Counted from the first letter of the stretch, positions 15,787 to 25,106 are shown. The stretch is 64,000 nucleotides of DNA from DATBGS01 sp036557885 (GCA_036557885.1 DATBGS010000090.1:86969-150968), one strand, 5' to 3'. Notes: generated by a model not told the origin, from the sequence alone. Made by a program: numbers and translations.

Positions 15787-16968
15787 ATGCTGAAGATAGG
15801 TATTGTTGGGGCTGGACCTGCCGGACTCTACTTTGCGCTGCTCATGAAACGGCAGCATCCTGACTCCCAGATTCATATCGTGGAGCAAAATCCGGCGGGC
15901 GCGACCTATGGCTGGGGTATTGTCTTCTCAGCGCGCGCGCTCGGCTTTCTGGGGGCCAGCGATCCGGCGTCGTATGCAGACCTCAGAGCGCAGATGCAAA
16001 GCTGGAACGATCAGGTGATCGGGCTAAATGGTCAGGTGGTTCGCATTGATGGCTTTGGCTTTTCTGGCATGGCCCGGCTTGATTTGCTGCGCATCCTGCA
16101 AGACCACTGCCGCCGCCTGGGGGTAGAGATGACCTTCGAGACGCGGCTCACGGACCTGCGGGTCTTTGCAGACGCCGACCTGATTGTGGGAGCAGACGGA
16201 GCCAACAGCATGGTGCGCCAGCTTTACGCTGAGCAGTTTCAGCCGTCGGTTGAATTGCTCTCCAATCACTATGTCTGGTATGGCACGCCGCAGACCTTTG
16301 ACGCCCTCTCGCTGCTCTTCCGCGAGTACCAGGGCGGCGCGTATGTCGCGCATGCCTATCCGTACAGTCAGCATACCAGCACCTTTATCGTGGAGTGCGC
16401 TGCGCAGACCTGGCAGCAGACAGGCTTGGAAGCCATGTCTGAAGAAGAGAGCCGCGCCTGGTGTGAGCGGGTCTTTGCTGAAGAACTCCAGGGAAAGCCT
16501 CTGCTCACCAACCGCTCGCTCTGGCTCAACTTTAAGGTCGTTGCCAACCAGCGCTGGAGCCACGACAATGTTGTGCTGCTGGGTGACGCGCTGCGTTCGG
16601 TGCATTTCTCGATTGGCTCCGGCACGCGCATGGCACTGGAGGATGCGATTGCGTTGTATCATGCCTGCCAGACAACAAAGACCATCCCTGATGCTCTGGC
16701 CGCTTTTGAGGCTGAGCGCCGTCCCAGCGCCGATCAGATGCTGGATGTTGCCGCGCTCAGCTATCGTTGGTACGAACAGTTCGGGCAAAAGATGAAGACA
16801 GACCCACTGCCATTTGCGTATGATTATCTGCTGCGCAGCGGGCAGTTGACGCATGAGCGGCTGCGGGGACGTGCCCCGAAGTTTATGGCGGCGTATGATG
16901 CCTCTCAAGAAGAGCTGGCGCAAAAGCTGGCGGCAGAAGCGCAGGGAAACATTTCCAAGGCACCCTAA
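15787..16968 (+). CDS. FAD-dependent aromatic monooxygenase, salicylyl-CoA 5-hydroxylase-like
   Basis: A 393-residue class A flavin monooxygenase. GAGPAG at 8-13 with Glu33 binds the ADP part of FAD, GADGAN is the DG motif, and VVLLGDALRSVHFSIGSG is the GD motif. The opening KIGIVGAGPAGLYFALLMK and GWGIVFSARAL resemble salicylyl-CoA 5-hydroxylase and the N-terminal domain of 2-aminobenzoyl-CoA monooxygenase. Salicylyl-CoA 5-hydroxylation would give gentisyl-CoA and then gentisate, which fits the dioxygenase in this operon. However, no CoA ligase or thioesterase is inside the operon. The alternative is direct hydroxylation of a free acid. Confidence 0.75.
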   Translation: MLKIGIVGAGPAGLYFALLMKRQHPDSQIHIVEQNPAGATYGWGIVFSARALGFLGASDPASYADLRAQMQSWNDQVIGLNGQVVRIDGFGFSGMARLDLLRILQDHCRRLGVEMTFETRLTDLRVFADADLIVGADGANSMVRQLYAEQFQPSVELLSNHYVWYGTPQTFDALSLLFREYQGGAYVAHAYPYSQHTSTFIVECAAQTWQQTGLEAMSEEESRAWCERVFAEELQGKPLLTNRSLWLNFKVVANQRWSHDNVVLLGDALRSVHFSIGSGTRMALEDAIALYHACQTTKTIPDALAAFEAERRPSADQMLDVAALSYRWYEQFGQKMKTDPLPFAYDYLLRSGQLTHERLRGRAPKFMAAYDASQEELAQKLAAEAQGNISKAP

Positions 16969-17033
16969 CCAAACCTGGCCTGATCGAGTGCTGTCTGGAG
17001 TAGGGCGACAAAAGCGAGACAGATGGAGTACCT

Positions 17034-17951
17034 ATGCGATTAGCAACCTATCGTACTGACGGCGGGCCACGCCTGGGCGTGGTGCGCGACGAGCAGATCA
17101 TTGATGTGGCATCCCTGGCCGGATTCGCGCCCACCATCACCATGCTCGATCTGATTGAGCAAGGCCAGGAAGGGCTGGCACGGCTGCGCCAGGCAATAAC
17201 CTCTGCCAGTGCTGCTCTGCTTCAGCAGCAGGGGGCCATCTATCCCCTGACTGAGGCGCATCTGCTAGCCCCCATTCCACGCCCGCGCCGAAATATCTTT
17301 TGCCTGGGTCGCAACTATGTGGAACACGCCCTGGAATCCACCATTGCGCGCGGCGGCTCAGGTGAGGTGCCGGAAGACCCGATCTTCTTTACCAAAGCCA
17401 CGACCACCGTGAGCGGCCCCTATGACCCGCTCTGGATTGACCCGACGGTTTCCACGCAGATGGACTGGGAGGTGGAACTTGGTGTGGTCATGGGTCGCAG
17501 CGGCAAGAATATTCCTGCGGCGCAGGCGCTCGATGCCATCTTTGGCTACACGGTGATCAACGATGTCAGCGCCCGCGACCTGCAAGCGCGGCATAAGCAG
17601 TGGTTCAAGGGCAAAAGCCTGGATGGTTCTTGCCCGATGGGTCCCTGGATTGTCACCGCTGATGAGCTTGCTGACCCGCACGCGCTGAACTTGCGTCTCT
17701 CGGTCAACGGCGTCGTCAAGCAAGCCTCCAACACGCGCCTGTTGATCTATAACTTGCCGGTGATCATCGAGACGCTTTCCGCCGGGCTGACTTTGGAGGC
17801 GGGCGACATCATCGCCACCGGCACCCCTGCTGGAGTTGGCTTTGCGCGCCAGCCGCCAGAATACCTTCAGCCAGGCGATGTCGTGGAGGCCGAAGTCGAG
17901 GGGATCGGGCGGCTGCGCAATCCAGTTGCCCGTCTGGAGGCAGGGAGATAA
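17034..17951 (+). CDS. FAH-family hydrolase, probable fumarylpyruvate or maleylpyruvate hydrolase
   Basis: A 305-residue member of the fumarylacetoacetate hydrolase family. The conserved metal-site boxes are visible: PIFFTKATTTVSGP, DWEVELGVVMG (two acidic ligands), GYTVINDVSARDLQ, KSLDGSCPMGPWIV and the end GDIIATGTPAGVG. In the gentisate pathway this family cleaves fumarylpyruvate to fumarate and pyruvate, or maleylpyruvate directly. GGAG precedes the ATG by six bases. It sits four genes into the operon, 65 bases after the first hydroxylase. Since no maleylpyruvate isomerase is found nearby, direct maleylpyruvate hydrolysis is a fair guess. Confidence 0.85.
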   Translation: MRLATYRTDGGPRLGVVRDEQIIDVASLAGFAPTITMLDLIEQGQEGLARLRQAITSASAALLQQQGAIYPLTEAHLLAPIPRPRRNIFCLGRNYVEHALESTIARGGSGEVPEDPIFFTKATTTVSGPYDPLWIDPTVSTQMDWEVELGVVMGRSGKNIPAAQALDAIFGYTVINDVSARDLQARHKQWFKGKSLDGSCPMGPWIVTADELADPHALNLRLSVNGVVKQASNTRLLIYNLPVIIETLSAGLTLEAGDIIATGTPAGVGFARQPPEYLQPGDVVEAEVEGIGRLRNPVARLEAGR

Positions 17952-18060
17952 CCACATAGGCAAAGCGAGCAACTGGATGGAGGGGAAAAGCACCTCTTCG
18001 GACAGAGTTCTGCGTGCCGTCAGCAAACAATGAGGAGAGGCCATCCTCAGGAGGGAAAAC

Positions 18061-19248
18061 ATGAGCCAGCAGCGTGCCATCCCGTTTGTCGTGGTTGGGG
18101 GTGGGATTGGGGGCCTGGCAACCGCCCTCGCGCTTGCACGCAAGGGCTATCAGGTGCGCGTCCTTGAGCAATCTTCGGTGTTTGGAGAGATTGGCGCGGG
18201 GATTCAACTGGCCCCCAATGCTTCGCGCGTGCTGGACGAGCTTGGCATTCTGGGCCAAATCAGCAGGGATGCTGTCTATCCCAGGCGGATGCTCTTAGTA
18301 GACGCGCTTTCAGGCGCAACCCTGACGGCGGCGGACCTGGGCGAGCCGTTTCTGCGCGCCTTTCGGTATCCGTATGTGGTAATGCACCGCAATGACTTAC
18401 TCACCATCCTCCTGGAGGCCTGCCGCCAAAGCGAACAAATTACGCTGGAAACCCATCGGCAGGTCATCGCCGTTGAGGACCTGGGCGATGGAGCGCGCGT
18501 CAGATGCGCTGATGGCATCCTCTACGAATGCGATGCCTTGATCGGGGCCGATGGCCTGCACTCGCTTGTCCGCAAACTGGTGCTTGGCGACCAGGAGCCG
18601 CTGTGCGAGGGCTTTGTAGCCTATCGGGGGGCGATTCCTGCGGAAGAAGCAATTGAGCATGCCGGGCTGAAAACCATCCGATTCTGGATCGGGCCAAATT
18701 TGCATTTCATCCAGTACCCCCTGCGACACGGTGAACTCTATAATCAGGTCGCCGTCTTCAAGAGTGATCGCTACCGCCCAGACGCGGACGATTGGGGCAG
18801 CGAGGAGGAACTGGAAGCGCATTTTGCTCAGACCCATGAGAGCGTGCGTAGAGCTTTGACCAGGATTAAGCGGGATCGCCATTGGACGATGTATGATCGG
18901 CTCCCCACCGATACCTGGACCCGTCACCACATCACGTTGCTGGGTGATGCAGCGCATCCCATGTTCCAATATATTGCCCAGGGGGCGTGCCAGGCGCTGG
19001 AGGACGCCGTGTGCCTGGCGGACGCGCTGGCGCACCAGGCGGGCGACGTGAGACAGGCATTCCTGGCGTATCAAAGAGAGCGCATCCCACGCACGGCGCA
19101 TGTGCAGCGCACGGCGCGGCTCTTTGGCGACATCATTCATAGCGCGGGTGCCGAGGCCCAGCAGCGCAATGAAACGCTTGCAGAGCGTGCCGATACTGAC
19201 TATAGTCAGATGCAGCGGTTCTATGGCTACCAGCCGGAGAGGAGCTAA
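18061..19248 (+). CDS. FAD-dependent monooxygenase, 3-hydroxybenzoate 6-hydroxylase-like
   Basis: A 395-residue class A flavoprotein hydroxylase. GGGIGG (13-18) starts the FAD-binding fold, GADGLHSLVR is the DG motif, and LLGDAAHPMFQYIAQGACQALEDA is split around the GD motif. The HPMFQYxAQGACQAxEDA form is typical of 3-hydroxybenzoate 6-hydroxylases, which make gentisate directly from 3-hydroxybenzoate with NADH and oxygen. Salicylate 1-hydroxylases are the closest alternative. CAGGAGGG precedes the ATG. Only three bases separate it from the gentisate dioxygenase gene, which supports the product assignment. Confidence 0.85.
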   Translation: MSQQRAIPFVVVGGGIGGLATALALARKGYQVRVLEQSSVFGEIGAGIQLAPNASRVLDELGILGQISRDAVYPRRMLLVDALSGATLTAADLGEPFLRAFRYPYVVMHRNDLLTILLEACRQSEQITLETHRQVIAVEDLGDGARVRCADGILYECDALIGADGLHSLVRKLVLGDQEPLCEGFVAYRGAIPAEEAIEHAGLKTIRFWIGPNLHFIQYPLRHGELYNQVAVFKSDRYRPDADDWGSEEELEAHFAQTHESVRRALTRIKRDRHWTMYDRLPTDTWTRHHITLLGDAAHPMFQYIAQGACQALEDAVCLADALAHQAGDVRQAFLAYQRERIPRTAHVQRTARLFGDIIHSAGAEAQQRNETLAERADTDYSQMQRFYGYQPERS

Positions 19249-19251
19249 ACG

Positions 19252-20361
19252 ATGGGCCTTGACATCAGCCAGGTGCAGACGGTAGAAGTCGGCTACGACG
19301 AGTTTTGCGGGGCGCTGGCGGCGCGCGATCTGAAGCCGCTCTGGAAAATTGCCAAGCAGCTCATGCCCGACGTGCCTCTGCCCACCACCCAGGCGTGGCT
19401 CTGGAAGTGGGCCGACGTCTTGCCGCTCGCCAAGCGCGCTGGAGAACTCATCACGCTGGAACGCGGCGGGGATCGCCGGGTGCTCGCGCTTGCCAATCCG
19501 GGGTTGCGCGGGTTGCCCTTCACCAGCACAACCCTGTGGGCAGCGCTCCAGTATCTGGGACCACATGAATCAGCGCCCGCCCACCGACATACGCCCAACG
19601 CGATCCGCTTTGTGCTCACCGGCTCCGGCGTGTATACTACTGTCAACGGCGACGCCTGCGCGATGGAGCCAGGCGATTTGGTTCTGACGCCGAACTGGAA
19701 CTGGCATGACCATAACAACCAGAGCGATCACCCGATGGTCTGGTTCGATGGCCTGGACCTGCCGCTCGTGACCTCGCTGGAGGCGATTTTCTTTGAGAAT
19801 CATCCGCGCCAGTTGCAGCCAGTGGAGGGGCACAATCTTTCGGAGCAGGGCTTTGTGGGGGTGGGACTGCGCGAAGTGGGCGCCAAATCTCCCGTTGGGT
19901 ACTCCCCACTCCTGCGCTACCGCTGGGCCGAAACCGAGCGGACGCTTGAAGCCTTACATCAGGCGCGGGGCGGCTCGATGATCAGCCTGGAATTCGTCAA
20001 CCCTCTCAGCGGAGGACCGGCGGTGAGCACCTTTGCCTGCGAGATGCACCGCATATATCCTGGTGCGCGCACGCTCTCCCGGCGCAAGACGGGCAGTTCG
20101 GTCTATGTCGTCTTTCAAGGCAGGGGGCAGTCCATTATCAATGGCGTACGCTTTGACTGGGGACCGGGCGATAGCTTTGTCACCCCCTCCTGGGCCAGTG
20201 TAGACCATGAGGCGTCCGAGCGAGCAGACCTGTTTGCCGTCAGCGACAGACCGGTATTGGAGGCGCTGCACCTGTATCGGGAAGAGGAACTGGCGCAGCC
20301 GCAGGAGGTCAGCGGGACGTTTGTCCCCCTTCAGGGGGTGACGAACCCGGCTGATGCGTAA
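19252..20361 (+). CDS. gentisate 1,2-dioxygenase
   Basis: Bicupin non-heme Fe(II) ring-cleavage enzyme: gentisate plus oxygen to maleylpyruvate. The 369-residue protein has the iron ligands in the first cupin: His111 and His113 (PAHRHTPNAIRF) and His152 (NWHDHNN). The flanking segments PGDLVLTPNW and FDGLDLPLV are typical of the family. The second cupin is shorter but intact (KTGSSVYVVFQGRG, GDSFVTPSW). It is the last gene of the operon and converges on the histidine kinase gene. Together with two hydroxylases and an FAH hydrolase it defines a gentisate pathway. Confidence 0.93.
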   Translation: MGLDISQVQTVEVGYDEFCGALAARDLKPLWKIAKQLMPDVPLPTTQAWLWKWADVLPLAKRAGELITLERGGDRRVLALANPGLRGLPFTSTTLWAALQYLGPHESAPAHRHTPNAIRFVLTGSGVYTTVNGDACAMEPGDLVLTPNWNWHDHNNQSDHPMVWFDGLDLPLVTSLEAIFFENHPRQLQPVEGHNLSEQGFVGVGLREVGAKSPVGYSPLLRYRWAETERTLEALHQARGGSMISLEFVNPLSGGPAVSTFACEMHRIYPGARTLSRRKTGSSVYVVFQGRGQSIINGVRFDWGPGDSFVTPSWASVDHEASERADLFAVSDRPVLEALHLYREEELAQPQEVSGTFVPLQGVTNPADA

Positions 20362-20479
20362 CGAGATGGCAGTGAGTGAGCTATGATGAGCGCTGCCCCT
20401 AACTGGTGCAAGAATAGGGATTGGGAGAGGTCGGTTCAACCACGCCGTATTTCTTAGTAAGGCAGCGGTCCGGCATCAG

Positions 20480-22243
20480 TCAACTCACCCGGCTGCCCTG
20501 GCTGGCGATCTTCGGTAGGCATACTGTAAAGCAGCTCCCTTCTCCCAGGCTGCTCTCCACAGCTACCGACCCACCCATCGCCTCGGTCAGTTCTTTCACC
20601 AGTGCCAGGCCCAGGCCGCTGCCGCCGTCGGAGCGTGTCCGAGCGCTCTCTGCTCGATAAAAACGCTCCCAGATATGCGGCAAATCAGCAGGGGCAATCC
20701 CCTCGCCAGTATCTTTGACCTGGACAGAGATGCAAGTCATCTCAGCCTGGACCAGCAGCGCAACGATGCCGCCCGGTGGGGTATGGCGTACCCCATTATG
20801 CACCAGATTTTGCAGCACCTGCTCCAGTCGGCTTGGGTCGGCAAAGACGAAAGGCGTTGTACACGCAGCCTCGGCAATCAACTCAACCCGCCTGGTCTGC
20901 CACGCAAGTGGACCCATCGTTGCAGCTACCCGCCGGGCTAGCTCTCCGACATTAACAGGCTGGCAGCACAGTTCTAGCTTCCTCACTTCGGCCCGCGCCA
21001 GGGTGAAGAGGTCATCAATAAGGGTTTGGAGCCGAATCGCTTCTTGCTCCATGATCTGCAAATCCTGGCGTAGCGTGGGTGGTGGGGCCTCCTCCCAATG
21101 CGTGCGGATTGATTCCAGATAGCCGCGCAAAGTCGCCACCGGTGTGCGCAGTTCATGCGAGACGCTGGCAACCAGTTCGCGTCTGGATTTGAGAAGAGTG
21201 GCAACGGCGTCACGCTCTGCCTGGAGTTCGCGCAGCGTGCGTTCGAGATCGGCAGCCATTGCGTTGAAATCGGTTTGCAGGCGGGCAATTTCATCTTTGC
21301 CGCTCACCGGCACGCGGCTGGCATAGTTTCCCTGGCGCAGCGCGCTGGTTGCACCGGCAAGCCCTTCGATGCGGCGCGTCATCCGCCGGGCAAAGAGGTA
21401 CGAAAAGAGCGCAGATGGCGGCAGCACAACCGCCAGGGCCAGGCCGGTGAATACCGTTAACCCCACCAGGACGGGCAATAGATCAAAGGGGAAGCCGGTT
21501 GAAGTGCCAATATCTGCGCCCACTGCAAGCAAGCCCAACAGCCCGGCGCCTATTACCACCACAACCAGATGAGCATGTGTCAGCGCCCAGCGCAGCCGCG
21601 CACGCCTGAGCCGGTTCCAACGCAGCCAGAGCCGGACAGCGGCGCGAAACCCCAGGAACAGCCCTTGAATCCCAACGCAGATCACCAGTAGCACCCGCAG
21701 CAGTTCCTGGAAATGCGCAGGCGCCTCTGCCAGCAGCACCGAAAAGGACGGGACATCTCCCAGCATGCTGATGAAGTCTCTTCGCAGCAGGAAGATGGCG
21801 GCGCCCGCGATGAGGAATAACGGCAGCAAAGCCAGCCCCAGCACTGCGGCAATCGCGCTTTCGTAGAGCAGTTGGCGCCACCACGAACCAGTCGGGAGCC
21901 TCAAACGCAGCGCGCACCAGAGCAGGCAGCAGGGGCCATCGAGGATGAACAAGCTTGAGATGATCTGCCAATATTCCGAGGCAGAGAGATAGTTGCCCAA
22001 GACAAGCAGGAAGACGGTCAGGCAGATCTGAAGCATGAGCATCTCTGTCACTGCTCGTGCAGCTCTGGCTGTGTGCCAGGGGCTGCGCCAGATGCGGGGC
22101 CACCTGGGGCGTGTTGAACTCCAGATGCGCTTCCCAGCAGCATGCGTCAGGAATCTTGGTTTTTCTATCCAGACAAAGATGAGCAGTTGAACCACCAGCC
22201 ACAACACCCCCCCGCCCAATAGCCCTAACCCTGGCAAGCGCAT
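20480..22243 (-). CDS. sensor histidine kinase with multi-helix sensor, HAMP, HisKA and HATPase domains
   Basis: Membrane kinase of 587 residues. About seven hydrophobic helices fill the first 300 residues, so the signal may be sensed within or near the membrane. The HAMP linker follows (RRIEGLAGATSALRQGNYASRVPV). The H box is VASVSHELRTPVATLRGYLE (phospho-accepting His near 362), the N box LVHNGVRHTPPGG, then DTGEGIAPADLP and SGLGLALVKEL. AGAGGG precedes the ATG. It lies 20 bases behind the response regulator gene and is the second gene of that transcript. The divergent ABC operon is its likely target. Confidence 0.92.
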   Translation of the reverse strand: MRLPGLGLLGGGVLWLVVQLLIFVWIEKPRFLTHAAGKRIWSSTRPRWPRIWRSPWHTARAARAVTEMLMLQICLTVFLLVLGNYLSASEYWQIISSLFILDGPCCLLWCALRLRLPTGSWWRQLLYESAIAAVLGLALLPLFLIAGAAIFLLRRDFISMLGDVPSFSVLLAEAPAHFQELLRVLLVICVGIQGLFLGFRAAVRLWLRWNRLRRARLRWALTHAHLVVVVIGAGLLGLLAVGADIGTSTGFPFDLLPVLVGLTVFTGLALAVVLPPSALFSYLFARRMTRRIEGLAGATSALRQGNYASRVPVSGKDEIARLQTDFNAMAADLERTLRELQAERDAVATLLKSRRELVASVSHELRTPVATLRGYLESIRTHWEEAPPPTLRQDLQIMEQEAIRLQTLIDDLFTLARAEVRKLELCCQPVNVGELARRVAATMGPLAWQTRRVELIAEAACTTPFVFADPSRLEQVLQNLVHNGVRHTPPGGIVALLVQAEMTCISVQVKDTGEGIAPADLPHIWERFYRAESARTRSDGGSGLGLALVKELTEAMGGSVAVESSLGEGSCFTVCLPKIASQGSRVS

Positions 22244-22263
22244 AGCGATTACCCTCTTGTGCC

Positions 22264-22962
22264 TTACCGCTCCGGGCGGAGCCGATAGCCCACGCCCCAG
22301 ACCGTTTCAATGGCCTCGCCCAGCGGCCCCAGCTTCTTACGCAGCCGCAGCACCGCATTGTCTACCGAGCGATCACCACCTACATAGCTTTCCCGCCAGA
22401 TGGTATCCAGCAAATAGGCCCGACTAAAGGCGCGCCCAGGGCTACGTAAGAGCAGGTGCAGCAGGGCAAACTCAGTCGGGCTGAGATCAAGCGGTTCAGT
22501 ATCTAATCTTGCTACGTGCGCCTGGGGATCAAGTTGCAGTGCGCCGCGAGCAAGCACTTCGACCCCATCGCTGCGATCAGCGTTGAGCGTCTGACGAATG
22601 AGTTCGGCACGCCGCAGCAGCGCCCGCACCCGCGCCACCAGTTCGCGCATGCTGAAGGGTTTGGTGAGGTAGTCGTCGGCGCCTACCTCCAGGCCGACTA
22701 TACGGTCTGTTTCTTCGCTGCGCGCTGTGAGCATCAGAACCGGCGTCGGGGCCGACTTGCGCAGCCGCCGCAGCACTTCCAGGCCATCTAGTCGAGGCAG
22801 CATCCAATCCAGAATCACCAGATCGGGCTGCTCGCACGCATGCGACTCAAGCGCGGCAAGGCCATCAACCACATGCAGCGTTCGATACCCGGCTGCGTCT
22901 AATTCGCGCAGGATGACCTGTGCCAGGTCGCGCTCATCCTCAACCAGCAAAATGGTGGTCAT
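22264..22962 (-). CDS. OmpR/PhoB family response regulator
   Basis: A 232-residue two-domain regulator. The receiver domain opens MTTILLVEDE, has the phospho-acceptor Asp52 in VILDWMLPRLDG, and the TKPFSMRELVARV switch Lys. The C-terminal winged helix shows DLSPTEFALLHLLLRSPGRAFSR and ENAVLRLRKKLG-like features (here VDNAVLRLRKKLG) and ends GVGYRLRPE. The open frame continues upstream, but the ATG at 22962 starts the receiver fold. It pairs with the kinase gene 20 bases downstream. Three direct repeats at 23066-23098, about 100 bases upstream, are candidate binding sites, which implies autoregulation and control of the divergent exporters. Confidence 0.93.
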   Translation of the reverse strand: MTTILLVEDERDLAQVILRELDAAGYRTLHVVDGLAALESHACEQPDLVILDWMLPRLDGLEVLRRLRKSAPTPVLMLTARSEETDRIVGLEVGADDYLTKPFSMRELVARVRALLRRAELIRQTLNADRSDGVEVLARGALQLDPQAHVARLDTEPLDLSPTEFALLHLLLRSPGRAFSRAYLLDTIWRESYVGGDRSVDNAVLRLRKKLGPLGEAIETVWGVGYRLRPER

Positions 22963-23065
22963 AACGTGGCTCGCTTTGTCTCCTTGCTCCCCGGCTTTGT
23001 GTTGCTCTCGCCCATTATATGTCCTACGCAGCACTTGAAGAGCATTAAAATCGTTCTGGCTGGAT

Positions 23066-23098
23066 TTGCGACAAAATTGCGACAATTCGGCGATAACT
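23066..23098. promoter_or_regulatory. three 11-bp-phased direct repeats (OmpR/PhoB-type boxes)
   Basis: TTGCGACAAAA, TTGCGACAATT and CGGCGATAACT lie head to tail, so the cores GCGACAA, GCGACAA and GCGATAA (23068, 23079, 23090) are exactly 11 bases apart. OmpR/PhoB-family dimers bind such repeats. A TATTCT -10 (23116-23121) faces the ABC operon, and a TTTAAT (23044-23049 on the minus strand) faces the two-component genes, each about 17 bases from the boxes. Confidence 0.65.
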
Positions 23099-23220
23099 CG
23101 CTGACACCACCTTCGTATTCTTGACAGTGGTGCAAAGGAAGGGCAGGCGTAAGCCGTTCAGCCTGACCACCGGAACACATGGATAGTTTGATTGGAGGCA
23201 AGAAAGATGAGGTACCGCGC

Positions 23221-24219
23221 ATGAGTACCATGTTGCAGGAACCCCAGATCACACAGGACCATCTTGTTGTGCAGACGAAAGACTTGAGCAAACGCTACGG
23301 CAAGATTGTAGCGCTGGACCGCGCGACTTTTAGCATTGTGCCGGGCTGTACGGGCCTCCTGGGGCCAAACGGTGCTGGCAAAAGCACGCTGATAAAGTTG
23401 TTGTTGGGTCTGCTGACGCCTGACCAGGGCGAGGCCACGATTGCCGGGTGCGATGTGAGAACGCAGCCGCTGGCGCTGCGCAAGCTTGTGGGCTATATGC
23501 CCGAACATGATTGCCTGCCCAGCGATTGGCTGGCGCAGGATTTTGTGCGCTATATGGGCGAGTTGCATGGCCTGCCCACGCGCACAGCCATTCAGCGTGC
23601 CAGCGACACGCTCTATCACGTGGGGCTGGGCGAGGAGCGCTATCGCGCGATTGGTGGCTTTTCCACTGGTATGAAACAGCGCGTGAAGCTGGCCCAGGCG
23701 CTCGTCCATGACCCGCACGCCATGCTGCTGGATGAGCCAACGAATGGGCTGGACCCGGCGGGGCGCGATGAGATGCTCGCCCTGATTGGGCGCATCACCC
23801 ACGAAATGGGCATCAATGTTATCCTCTCTTCCCACCTGCTGATTGATATTGAGCGCGTGGCCGACAGCGTGGTCATTCTGAACGCTGGGCGCATTCTTGC
23901 CCAGGGCACGCTGCGCGATTTGATGCAGGCTACGCCAGCCGTTACTGTGCGCACGCGCACCTCTGCCGCGCCGCTGGCCGAGGCGCTGCGCAAGCGCGGC
24001 TATGCTGTGGAGGCCGAGAGAGACGAGTTGCAGGTGGAATATCGCTCGGAGGAGGTCTACGATGCTATCCGCGATGCCGCCGTCGAAGCCAAAGCTGCTG
24101 TCGTCTATCTGAAGCGGCGCGTGCTTTCGCTGGAAGACATCTATCTGGCTGGGGAAAGTACCCCAGCGCAGGCGCAACAAGACGGCCATCTATCGGGCAG
24201 GCCGGAGGGAATGCTATGA
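23221..24219 (+). CDS. ABC transporter ATP-binding protein (ABC-2 type)
   Basis: A 332-residue ATPase of the drug/antibiotic exporter class. Walker A GPNGAGKST, signature STGMKQRVKLAQAL, Walker B LLDEPTNGLDP and the H loop (SSHLL) are all present. The C-terminal 90 residues form the extra domain common in ABC-2 exporters. The ATG at 23221 was chosen because GAGG lies eight bases before it; an in-frame ATG at 23179 adds 14 residues but has no binding site. It overlaps the permease start (ATGA). First gene of a four-gene exporter operon divergent from the two-component system. Confidence 0.9.
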   Translation: MSTMLQEPQITQDHLVVQTKDLSKRYGKIVALDRATFSIVPGCTGLLGPNGAGKSTLIKLLLGLLTPDQGEATIAGCDVRTQPLALRKLVGYMPEHDCLPSDWLAQDFVRYMGELHGLPTRTAIQRASDTLYHVGLGEERYRAIGGFSTGMKQRVKLAQALVHDPHAMLLDEPTNGLDPAGRDEMLALIGRITHEMGINVILSSHLLIDIERVADSVVILNAGRILAQGTLRDLMQATPAVTVRTRTSAAPLAEALRKRGYAVEAERDELQVEYRSEEVYDAIRDAAVEAKAAVVYLKRRVLSLEDIYLAGESTPAQAQQDGHLSGRPEGML

Positions 24220-25106
24220 TCGAAAACACTGTAACTGGCGCTGCAAGTACCAACGCGCGCATTATTGATCGCGGCTACCAGCACTACGACGGGGAGCGGC
24301 TTGGGTTGGCGCACAGCGAGTGGGTGATGCTCTGGGCCGCGCTGAAGCGCGGTGTGGGGCTGCGCCGCTCCTTCCGCCACAAGATTATGCCCTGGCTGTT
24401 GATAGCCGTCGCCTTTTTGCCGCCCGTCGTCATTCTGGGAATACAGGTCATTCTGGGCCGTGTACTCCCATCGCCCTACACCCGCGTCTACACCAGATTG
24501 GTGTTTGTCTTTGTGCTCTTTGCCGGGCTGGTCGCCTCCGACCTGCTCTGCGCAGACCGCCGCGAGCGAGTGATCTCGCTCTACTTTTCGGCGCCAATCA
24601 CCCGTCTGCACTATGTCATCTCGCAGGTTATCAGCCTGGTGACGTTGCTGCTGCTGCTGACCCTGGTACCCTATGTGATGCTCTTCTTTGGGCAGGCGCT
24701 GCTGGCCCCGGAGTTTGGCACGTTTGTGAGCGACAACCTGAGCGACCTGCGCAATGTGCTGATTACCGGCGTCTTGCTGGCGTTCTTCTTTGGTACGCTG
24801 GCAATGGCGGTGGCCTCCTTCACCGACAGACGCGCCTATGCCACCGGCGGCTTTTTGGGGCTGGTGCTGGTGAGCAGCATAGCAGGCGGGATTCTCTCTG
24901 GGAGCGAGCGCATCCAGTTCAACGGCCACGAGTGGTTCTCGCTGATTGATTTGATGAGCCTGCCCCTCCGCGTGATGTCCTGGCTTTTTGGCGATGAGCC
25001 ACGCGCGCTGCTGGTAGACGGCGCGAACTATCTCTGGGCATCGCTGGCGGTAATTGTTCTCAGCCTGGCTCTGGTGGCCTGGCGCTACGCGAAGGTGAGT
25101 GACTGA
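24216..25106 (+). CDS. ABC-2 type permease
   Basis: A 296-residue membrane protein with about six hydrophobic helices (the first near 60-85). The segment LCADRRERVISLYFSAPITRLHYVISQ matches the cytoplasmic loop of ABC-2 permeases that act with DrrA-like ATPases. GGAGGG precedes the start, which overlaps the ATPase stop by four bases. Its own stop overlaps the next ATPase start, so all members should be made in fixed ratio. Substrate unknown. Confidence 0.85.
   Translation: MIENTVTGAASTNARIIDRGYQHYDGERLGLAHSEWVMLWAALKRGVGLRRSFRHKIMPWLLIAVAFLPPVVILGIQVILGRVLPSPYTRVYTRLVFVFVLFAGLVASDLLCADRRERVISLYFSAPITRLHYVISQVISLVTLLLLLTLVPYVMLFFGQALLAPEFGTFVSDNLSDLRNVLITGVLLAFFFGTLAMAVASFTDRRAYATGGFLGLVLVSSIAGGILSGSERIQFNGHEWFSLIDLMSLPLRVMSWLFGDEPRALLVDGANYLWASLAVIVLSLALVAWRYAKVSD

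Noticed and set aside
18397..19566. Minus-strand ORF of 389 codons over the hydroxylase and gentisate dioxygenase genes
   Set aside because: Shadow of the opposite-strand genes; no motif seen.
23066..23098. Possible CRISPR-like repeats
   Set aside because: Only three short, contiguous, 11-bp-phased units with no spacers; better explained as OmpR-type operators.
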